Shown: positions 55,718-64,000 of the stretch, in pieces
Position numbering within the stretch: the first letter of the stretch is position 1
Layout: every line of letters begins with the position of its first letter
Assembly (NCBI GenBank): GCA_001931905.2
Contig: MSJI02000626.1
Coordinates: forward strand, 62,001-126,000
Direction: 5' to 3'
DNA length: 64,000 nt
Source: Cladosporium sp. IMV 00045
Taxonomy: Eukaryota; Ascomycota; Dothideomycetes; Cladosporiales; Cladosporiaceae
Made by a program: the position numbers and the translations under genes
The notes under the pieces: model-generated
What the model was told of the DNA's origin: nothing
Database searches by the model: none
Seen by the model: only the letters and a program-made list of their open reading frames with translations

Positions 55718-58700
55718 CTTGACGATGTACTGGTGGGCGAAAAGGCCGTCCTCGCAGGGTAGGAGGGAGGACTGTGAAGAAGCGAACTGACGGGCGGAAT
55801 GGATAGGGTGTAAAACAAGAGAAGAGAGACAGCAGAGACAGTAGGTGGACTGCGACCAAGAGTAGTGTAGGGCCTACAGAAACGTTCGCTGGAGAATAGT
55901 GGTGACACGGCGAGAGAGCACGATGGCGAGACTGGCCATGGCCGTTGAGAAAGACTGAGAGGCCTCCGCAAAGGCGGTTGCCCCCAAGAGTGGACCGCGT
56001 TTCGCTAAATTGATACATTCGCCTGCGTTACCAAGACGGGCGGCCGGGCAGGATGGGCTATTGGCGTGCCAATCCTGCGCATGTGCTGTTGTTTGAGCGC
56101 TGCCCGCGAGTAGTGCCATCGACCAGTTGGCAGAGAGTGGAGACTTATCTCCCGGCACGGACAACACTCACGCGAAATTTCACCCAAGCGCCCTGTGACC
56201 GGAGTCTGCCGAGGGTTGAATGGCTGTATCATCATCGCTTGATCGCGAACGGGAGAGTTAGCACTACTGCCATAATTACTATCGCAGTATGTGAAAAGCC
56301 AGCCGCGTCCAGCGCCTCGGAGTGGACGCCTGGCGTGCCTGTTCAGCTGCGAGGATGCTGTCAGCCTGTCACCAAACACCGTCGCAGATCAAGAGATCGG
56401 CCCTTCACCGGATGTTGCTCCAATGGTTTCGCTACGTTTGGGGAAGAGAGGACTACTGTATCAGCTATCAGCAAAACCCCGAACGCCACGCTCAATCTAT
56501 CTTTTAATATCTTCGCCTCGCCCATCCCCTGAAGCGAAATCATGTGTTCCCCCTCCATGCCCAGCATTCGCTTTTGTGGCTGTTCTGCACATGCAACTCC
56601 GATGATGATGATGATGTCGTTCGTCCGGCACATGTCATTCCCCCAAACCTTCGGCCATGCCCTACTGGGCTGGCGCTCGGTGGCACATGGTGGGAGGGTA
56701 CCTTGCAGCTCGTGTTCGGGATCAACAGGAAAAGACGACATGTCACCGAAGTAGAATTTGCGCACCTTGCAGCCAGCCTTCCCGGTAGGGCTGCCGAATT
56801 GCGATGGACACGCAGAGACCTCCCGAAAGATTCGAAAGTTTTCGTCAAGTCTCGGCCGGATCTCCGGTGAGGGTTGGAAAAGAGAAGGCCGCGACGCGCA
56901 CTAATCACGATATGTCGAAGACAAGCAACACCGTCATACAAGAGACATGCATGCAACGTCTCGATGCGGGCAGTCCAGAGATTCGGTTTAATGAAAATCA
57001 GTGGATTCGCGGATTCTTGATCTTGTTGATCCATCTGATTTTCACCGTCAGCAGCTGCTAAGCTTTGGAGTCTGCTCCGCTCTTAACTTTTTTACAGTTC
57101 GTGCTAGGAAACGTGATTCGGCCCCGTCTCGCTCTCTCTCCGCCACGTGAATATCCACGTATCTACCATGTTTGCGAGACTTGGGTTGCTCCCATAGAAC
57201 CATGTTCGCGAGACTTGTTGATCGACCCAACCACCCCACGCCGGCGACAGAGCAGGTCCCACCAATGCGAGGATTAAGAACCCAAGCTTGTCCTGTTTTC
57301 TTGCAGGCAGAAACCCATCAACTTGGGATTGTTGCTCAATCAGCCAGCGAGATGCTCCAGGTGCATTCATCGCTGTGTAACAATATGACCACTCACAGCG
57401 TGCACTTGCAGATGATATCTGGTCGCCATTCGATATCTTACCTTTCAGAGCTGCCACAAAAATATCGCAACAGTCAATGTCAGCCAGCACTGCACAAACG
57501 CTCTATGTCGGACTCTGCACACGATTGACGACAAAATCTGTGTCACCAGTGGCAAGCTTTCGCTCAAGCGAGCGGCGAGTCTTAATGACAGCGCTTAGAA
57601 TGATGGGCAAAATGCTGCCTATCATTTCACCATACGAGCTGAATCGTTGAGTCGACGAAGCCTCATAATGACTTTCCTATCATCAAGGAGCATGGTCCGG
57701 AGCCTCGATATCTTGTTTGGGAAGCTGGAGAAGCTTTCCTTAAGCTCATAGTAAACGCAGAAAGACTTCTTACCGCCAACCCATAGACACGGCTTACCGG
57801 TAGTTTGCCATGCTGTGTTTTTGCGATCGTGGTCTGTTTGCGCTCTGTGCGGAGACCATTGACTGGACTGGCGGAGCGTAGTCTTCGTTTTTAGAGAGTG
57901 AATATTGTCCAGAATCAATGCAAGTAGAGCTATGGACCTGGACTCCTCAGCGATAGCATACTAGAACGGAGAAGCGAAGGAGAATGTTATGACCAAAAAA
58001 TGTCAATCTGACAAAGGGTGGCATCTATGTCGTGGCCGAGGTCTGTATGGAATGGAACCGTGCTAGATCAGCAGTAGTGTTGTGATAATTGTCACGAATT
58101 CGAATGATTCCTCGCAAATCGCTTGGGAGTATTGCAAGCCGCGAGACTAGCTAGATTGAAGGAACTCGCCAATATGATTGACTCTAGCAAAAATGCAACA
58201 TGCAGACATTCAGCAATATTTGTTTCCTGCAGGCCTTCTTATAGGTGGATGGTAAAGTAGTCTTGTCGATCGCATCGGCCAGCCAGCGCCACGCTCCACG
58301 AAAGCTTTGGGCATGCAGCTTGCTGTTGGGCAAGATATGCTGGTGAGCTCTCTGATTGGAGCGCCAACATAATCACACACATATAGCTGGCGCTTACATG
58401 CGACTCCTCACGGGCTGAGAGCTGGGGGCCAGCAGGATGGAAGCATGCTCGCGGCTGTGGACGGCATGCGTGTGCCATGCTGACTTGTAGGATTCCATGC
58501 TCACAGGTAAGGCCTGCCTTTTCCTGTCAGTCTCTTCTTCCCTCACCACAACCCTACGTTTCAAGCGTCAGATGGGCGACACCACTTGACGTCTGCGAAG
58601 ACGGCCGAGGATAGCGAAAGTGCAGCATACCATACCACGGAGAAGCGGTCTGCGGGCTGCGTACGGCTATCTGGAGTTCAAGGACTGCACCGGGCGCATC

Positions 58701-58758
58701 AGCTATTGCGCCATAGACCGGACGATACTTCCAAGAATACCAGGATAATATAATCAAG
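55718..58758. other. Gene-poor intergenic region
   Basis: Three kilobases, the longest empty stretch in the window. It holds a short (GAT)5 run at 56601-56616. Open frames of 100-160 codons overlap on both strands without domains, signal peptides or splice-consistent partners. A 98-codon minus-strand frame at 57622-57918 has a basic helical look but nothing I can name. Confidence 0.45.
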
Positions 58759-59811
58759 ATGGCCCGGCTCTTCATAACCCGACACTGGCGATATCCAAAG
58801 GTCATGTACGGCCTCTTCGTCGTGGAATTTCTCCTAGTAATCGCCGTTCTCACTCTATTCGGCATCGCCGACCCAAACACATATCGCACCAAGCTATGGC
58901 AGAACGGCGCAGACCATGGCTTCAATAGCGATCCCAGCATAATTCTCTACAGCTATGCGAATTACAGACCTATAAGGACACCCACTGTATGGAACCAATC
59001 GTACGTTTCTTGATTTGCAAGGCGCATGTTGCCATGGCGTACTAACAAGCTACAGCACGACGACCTTCAATCTGGTCATCTCAGTGCTCTGCATGTTCAT
59101 CCTGCTTGTAAAAGTGGTGCTGTTCATCATGCACATCTTCGTCCCCCTTCTGAGCTTCTTCACCCACGCCCTCCTGATAGCTCTATATGCCGTCTCATTA
59201 CACAACCAGTCTTCGCCAGACATGAGTGACCCGGAAAATCCCAGCCCAGGCCTACCTTGGTATCTGAGCAAAGGATGTAGTTATGCGACATCCTCAAACT
59301 ACGGTTTCTGCATGCAAGCGCGCGCCAGCTTCGGCGTGACCTGCGCCATGGTGTAAGTTTCACCCACCAGCTTCCCAGGAATACAACACATCACCCAAAC
59401 GCCAGCTGACATATACCCCTTCTCCACAGCGCCATCTACAGCGTCTACTTCATCTACACCCTCCCCTCCCTAATCCCAACGCAACAAGAGCGCAGCCAAC
59501 GCGCCGACGATATCGAAATGAAAAAGCTATCCGAATACCAACCGGACACCCTGACGCGCGACGAGCAGCGCGACATGAACAGGCAGATTTTCCTCAACCT
59601 GCCCAAAACTCCCACCACGCCTTGGGGCAGGGATGCATCGAACCCCATGACGCCGAGGACCGTGGCCTTCACGCAGCTGAACGGCGGCAGTGGTGCTGCT
59701 GCTCCTGCGGCTGCGGGGAGGGATGCAGAGGGAACGGCGAGTTCGGGGCAAGGGCCTAGTAGGCTGTTGCCGTTTCGCCAGCGGTATGGAGATGGGCCGG
59801 ATGGGAGTTGA
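58759..59811 (+). CDS. Four-helix membrane protein, MARVEL-like, function unknown
   Basis: Three exons: 58759-59000, 59056-59352 and 59430-59811 (introns of 55 and 77 bp), 306 residues. Four hydrophobic segments are seen: VMYGLFVVEFLLVIAVLTLF, LVISVLCMFILLVKVVLFI, FVPLLSFFTHALLIALYAVS and FGVTCAMVAIYSVYFIYTLP. The loop between the third and fourth carries conserved-looking cysteines (SKGCSYA...GFCMQA). The cytoplasmic tail of about 110 residues is charged and then Pro/Gly/Ala-rich. The topology resembles the MARVEL-type tetraspan proteins common in ascomycetes, but I cannot assign a function. The frame is kept through both introns. Confidence 0.82.
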
Positions 59812-60139
59812 AGGTCATGAATGGGAAATGGCCCTTTCAATAGGGCTGAGATGGAAGAATATCAGACCACATATACGCTCTCTACTAGTATTAATGCTTG
59901 AAACAATGACAGGATCTACTGGTTGTTCTATTCAAAACCAATGCCTGAGTAGAGACATACACCGTACTCATTCCTTCTGCATGGCTGTCTGTTGCCTATC
60001 CAAGCTAAAGGCACACCATCTTCGATACAAGACCGTCCGAACTTCTAATCCTATCTGTTTCTTGCTTCGAACAAAACTTCAAGATCGTTCGATGGCCTTA
60101 CCAGGCAGCGGACAGACGGAGCAAAAGCAAAAGGAGAAT
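59812..60139. other. Intergenic
   Basis: Between the membrane-protein gene and the tRNA. Nothing recognised. Confidence 0.5.
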
Positions 60140-60211
60140 GCCCTAAGACGGAGTCGAACCGGCGACCTCGTCATTACTAGTGACGCGCTCTACCAACTGA
60201 GCTATCAGGGC
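60140..60211 (-). tRNA. tRNA-Thr (anticodon AGU)
   Basis: A 72-nt cloverleaf without intron on the minus strand. Acceptor strands GCCCTGA and TTAGGGC pair with one G-U. The D arm is GCTC-AGTTGGTA-GAGC, the anticodon arm CGTCA-CTAGTAA-TGACG places AGT at positions 34-36, and the T loop is TTCGACT (B box GGTTCGACTCC). The T stem has one mismatch. The anticodon reads ACU and, after inosine editing, ACC and ACA. Confidence 0.93.
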
Positions 60212-60440
60212 TTGATGTTTCTCAAGGTCTGAGGACATCGGGATTGCGGGTGACACTGAAGAGGCCAGATGGCAACAACAATATATACGCTGATTTGTAG
60301 CGCACGATAAGTGGAGCAAGTTTAACGTTTCCACATGATGAGACTGACAGTGATGTCTAGTCACAGATGTTTATGCTCAAGTTGAATATTCTACAAATTT
60401 ACATATTGATACACAGAATTACATCCAGCCCACCCAGCTT

Positions 60441-62545
60441 CTATTCCCTAAGCTTCAAATGATAAGTCTCCAACTGCCCCTCGGTCATCTTCGTCGGGCT
60501 CTTGACAAGCACATCCTCACCCCTCCCACTCTTAGGGAACGCGATGACATCGCGCACGCTCTCCTTGCCCAACATGACGGCCACCAAACGATCGAACCCG
60601 AGCGCCAAACCCGCGTGCGGCGGACATCCCGCGCGCAGCACTTCGATGAGGTGAGCGAAGTCCTTCATGCGCTCGTCGCTCATCCGCAGCACGTCGCGCA
60701 TGATCAGCTCCTGCATGTCGGCGCTGTGGATTCGGCGGCTGCCGCCCCCGAGTTCGACGCCGTTGACGACGAGGTCGTAGTGGTCTGCGCGCACGCTCAG
60801 GGGGTCTGTGAGGAGGCGGTCGACGTCCTCGGCGGTTTTGGGGGAGGTAAAAGGGTGGTGCGTGGCGGAGAGGCCGGCGGCGCCGCCCTGGCCTGGTTCG
60901 GCGTCGTTGCTGGGCGAGAAGAGGGGGAAGTCGTTGATCCAGGTGAAAGCGAAGCCTTGAGGGGCGGGCTGGTAGCCTTGCTTCACGGCTGCTTTGTGCA
61001 GGGCGAGGCGTAGGTTGCCGATTGGGGTGGAGCCGCCGGAGAAGTCTCCTCGAGGTCGCGCTTGCAGGACGACGAGGTCGCCGTCTTCAAGTTCGAGCAT
61101 CTCTTCCACTTGCTCGGCGGCTTCGAAGCCGAAGACTTGCAGGCCTTGCAGGGGTTTGCGGGTGTCGAAGATGAAAATGCCGGGCTGGCCGTCGGGGTTT
61201 TGGATGAATGGTTGGGCCTCTGGCGAGTCCATGAATCCGTTGACGAATTCTCTCGTGTCTTTTGCGTCTTCGGCGATGGGAATTTTCATTACTTCGACAA
61301 TGGGGTCGGTCAGGGGTCCGATCTTGCTGACCAAATCCACTGGGATCATGTATTCGACGCGTCGGATCTCTGAGCCGAGACGGAGGTCTGGTTTGTCAGA
61401 ACCGTACTTTGACATCGCTTCTTCGTACGACATGCGTGGAAAGCTTTCGGGGACGTCGGTCGAACCTAAAAGCTCAGTCCACAACCTGCGGACGACAGCT
61501 TCAATAGTACGCATCACATCTTCCGCAGAGGCAAAGGCCATCTCCAAATCCACTTGCGTGAATTCAGGCTGTCTGTCTGCTCTGAGATCCTCGTCGCGGA
61601 AGCACTTTGCTATCTGCACATAGCGAGGTATTCCACTGCCCATCAAGATCTGCTTGTATTGCTGTGGGCTCTGAGGTAGAGCATATGCCATACCAGGCAC
61701 ACGGGTGGGCACGAGGAATTCTCTTGCGCCTTCCGGCGTTGATTTGAAAAGTAGAGGCGTCTCGATCTCGGTGAAGTCATGCTTATCGCACAGCTCGTTG
61801 CGTACTATGCGAGCTGCTTTGCTGCGGAAAGCAAGGGCATTTCGAATGCTGGGGTCGTTTCTGATTTGGAGATGCCGTTGTTCGGGAGGGAAGACGGTAT
61901 CTTTGGTCATGATGATATCGTCGGGGAATGAGTTCAGCGGTGTAATATCGTCGACTTTGAGTTCGACGCTTGTGATAAGACCAGGTTTGGCTTCGCCGTT
62001 CTTTGCAGGAGGTGCCTTTCGTGCTTTGATCGTGCCATTGATCGCGACTGGCGAGTGTTCTCGCAGCTCACGGAGGACATGGTGTGGCGACTCGCTCCCG
62101 TCGACTCCTGTGGTTGGGGTTGAGACAAGTTGGACCGTAGAGCCAAGCGTCATGTCGTGCAGCTCAGCGAAAGTCAGCTTCTTCGAGGCATCTCGTCGAG
62201 TACCAATGTAGCCATGGATGACGACTTTTTGATCGTTGAGTTCCGATCCGTTGGTAGCAAGCTGCTCGAAGGTGCATGATGCCGGGGGAAAGTTGACTGT
62301 AGATGTCATCAGTTTCTGCTATCTGGAAACTAGCCTGATCACTTACGAGATTTTTTGAAATCCTCCAGTTCTCGTGCAGAACTCTTACTGCTATGACATC
62401 GATGTCCCCCAAGTTGCGTTCGTTGCTTCGCCTGAGATGAGGCAGAGTTCAATTGCAAGACTCTGCGTGCTGATGGTAGACTAATCCATCGTGATCTGAT
62501 GGCTGGTGATGCAGCCGCGCTCAAAGCACGACCATGTAATGTCAT
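60441..62545 (-). CDS. MSD1: Mitochondrial aspartyl-tRNA synthetase (bacterial type)
   Basis: Two exons: 62545-62347 and 62296-60441 (50-bp intron, GTAAGT..CAG), 684 residues. Exon 1 is a typical mitochondrial presequence, rich in Ser, Ala and Arg with hardly any acidic residues until its end. Exon 2 starts with the OB-fold anticodon domain (VVIHGYIGTRRD). Class II motifs follow: motif 1 region FTEIETPLLFKSTPEGAREFLVP, motif 2 CFRDEDLRADRQPEFTQVDLE, and motif 3 GLALGFDRLVAVMLG. The GAD-type insertion of bacterial AspRS lies between motifs 2 and 3, so this is the organellar enzyme and not the cytosolic Dps1 type. It charges mitochondrial tRNA-Asp. Taking only the large exon would lose the presequence. 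Confidence 0.94.
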
Positions 62546-63871
62546 GAGGAGAATTAAATATGTGTCGATGATCCAACTCCCAGAATGCTGCTGCTGCGGG
62601 CTTGATGGACGACAGCGCGGAGGACCATTGGAAGTTGTCCGAGGCCGCTCCTAAAGCGGCTAGACAGCGGCTTGGTCCGCCCACAGCCAGCACTTTTCTC
62701 GAATCGCAGAGCCGCTTCCCTTCTTGCTCACTTCAATGACCCTCCTATTCAAAAGGATGTACGTATAATTTTACGCTCCAACATCTGCCTGCAAACAACA
62801 TTGAAGCTGACAACGATCCAAGATGATGAAAGCTTAGCGTGTAGCAGATGAGCAGTGTTTCATCCTGGGTATTCAAGCTCTCCCTCAACCGGGCTTAAGG
62901 GCGAGGATATCCGGATGGGACCAGCATGATATCTGCGCTCGGCACACCACCTTGTTTACACAACGAGCGCGAAGAAGCAACTCTGACTTTTTCACGAATC
63001 CGAGGGTTTATCCAAGCTGCCGGCGAAGACGTGCCGTGCAGCCTCTCCTTGGGACCTTGCCACAGTCGCATGCGATCCTACAGATACATACACTGCAATG
63101 AATTTACAGATCTTAACCAGTCGACATGTCCCATCTTTCAGGTGCGAACGATGCCGGTAGAACATGTCAATGAACACGAGCGTAAAGTAACGGTGCCATA
63201 CGAAAACTCACCGACCACATTCATTTTCGTGAACTTCATCCCGCAATCCGAGATATACTTGAGAGGCCAGCTATACTCCATCTTGGCCTTTTTACACCTC
63301 GGCGCGGTAGAATAAATCAAGCTGCATCAACAAGTCGAGGCCAGCCTTTTAATGCTGCCTTGACTGTAACAATGCTGCGACAAGAATGTCATGTCTTTCG
63401 TAGCCCTTGCTAGTTGGTTTGAGAGCTTGCTGATCTACAGACCCTTCCGGAGAAATAGATCGTTTACTACTACAACTCTTCCCTGATGTTCCCTCTACTG
63501 CCTGACCATTGGAATCCCTTCTATGTGTATAACCCGTTGCGCTTTCATCACTGCCATGGCCTGTCTGCCAGGCAATCTATCCATCATTGCCAAGCCGGCT
63601 TCCGCGCTGTCAGCGACGCCGTCAGCTTCCTCCTAGACGACGCTACCCAATCTCCCGGCCGTCCCTGGAGACGAGCAAGTTGCACATTCACAGCCCCCGC
63701 AGGCTCCAACATAGTACACTGCGCGACCACACCATCTCTTTCGAATAATGCTGTCACTGCCGCCGTGATTCGCACATCAAATCACAACTCCTTCTCTATC
63801 CCCGAAACGATTGCTGCGACCGCCGCCGACAACTCAACCAAATCTACGTTAATCACACCGCAGCCAGCTCA
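62546..63871. promoter_or_regulatory. Divergent region between MSD1 and the ANTH-domain gene
   Basis: About 1.3 kb holding both promoters. A 129-codon + frame at 62926-63315 has no domain or signal and is not counted as a gene. Confidence 0.45.
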
Positions 63872-64000
63872 TGTCGAGCTCCTTCGAGAAGTCCGTCAAG
63901 GGCGGCACCAAAGTGAAGCTCGCGCCGCCCAAATCGAAATATGTCGAGCATATCCTACTGGCAACCCAATCCGGCGAGGCCGGCGTTGCAGAAGTCTTCC
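63872..64000 (+). CDS. ANTH-domain clathrin-assembly protein (AP180/CALM family), 5' end only
   Basis: The first 43 codons before the window edge. They begin MSSSFEKSVKGGTKVKLAPP and continue KSKYVEHILLATQSGEAG, the N-terminus of the ANTH domain, with the lysine-rich KxKLAxPKxKY helix-loop that binds PtdIns(4,5)P2. The fungal homologues are Yap1801/Yap1802, which link clathrin and cargo to the plasma membrane during endocytosis. The start is the first ATG of the frame and matches the family start. The rest lies outside the window. Confidence 0.85.

Noticed and set aside
57622..57918. 98-codon minus frame with a basic helical region
   Set aside because: No recognisable family and no neighbouring exon; could be a remnant but cannot be supported.
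62926..63315. 129-codon + frame between MSD1 and the ANTH gene
   Set aside because: Has an ATG but no domain, signal or codon pattern typical of the neighbours; sits where two promoters are expected.
1..64000. CRISPR arrays, bacterial operons, rRNA genes
   Set aside because: No direct repeats with spacers, no Shine-Dalgarno-led gene strings and no rRNA sequence; the window is eukaryotic.

Overview
The window reads as nuclear DNA of a filamentous ascomycete (Pezizomycotina). Genes are split by many short introns (mostly about 48-65 bp) with GT..AG ends, and two small genes show textbook TACTAAC branch points. The gene set includes a class II-type hydrophobin, GH3 and GH92 secreted glycosidases, Zn2Cys6 regulators, a polyketide product-template domain and a GPI protein. 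A Dothideomycete is my guess; nothing in the sequence proves it. Most exon structures below were built by hand from splice sites and reading frame, so several genes are longer than any single open frame.

Left part (1-14.7 kb): the last exon of an MFS sugar transporter, a Tgl3/4/5-type patatin lipase, a Kha1-type K+/H+ antiporter, a secreted GH92 mannosidase, and an FBXO31-like F-box protein. From 15.4 to 20.8 kb lies a secreted threonine-rich adhesin-like protein of about 1416 residues. One of its introns carries a 15-bp minisatellite, and two separate arrays of decayed tandem repeats (units of about 150 and 90 bp) lie downstream of it (20.8-22.7 kb).

Middle part (22.8-38.8 kb): an accessory block. 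A secreted GH3 beta-xylosidase is divergent from an MFS sugar transporter. Then come a phosphonoacetate hydrolase (PhnA) with all its metal ligands, a convergent Zn2Cys6 regulator, a divergent zinc alcohol dehydrogenase, a small three-exon hydrophobin and a free-standing polyketide product-template (PT) domain protein with both catalytic residues but no synthase around it. The PhnA/regulator/ADH group is the best candidate here for an undescribed catabolic unit; the solo PT protein is the oddest single gene.

Right part (39.4-64 kb): mostly housekeeping. TAF10, MRE11, mitochondrial uS19m (with a 16-nt exon and an ATGA-overlapping uORF), a large conserved-looking gene of unknown function whose frame shifts twice, a RING/TRAF-zinc-finger protein, a GPI-anchored protein, a four-helix membrane protein, tRNA-Thr(AGU), mitochondrial aspartyl-tRNA synthetase, and the start of an AP180/CALM ANTH-domain protein cut by the window edge. 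Two long gene-poor stretches (52.8-55.0 and 55.7-58.7 kb) hold nothing I can support.
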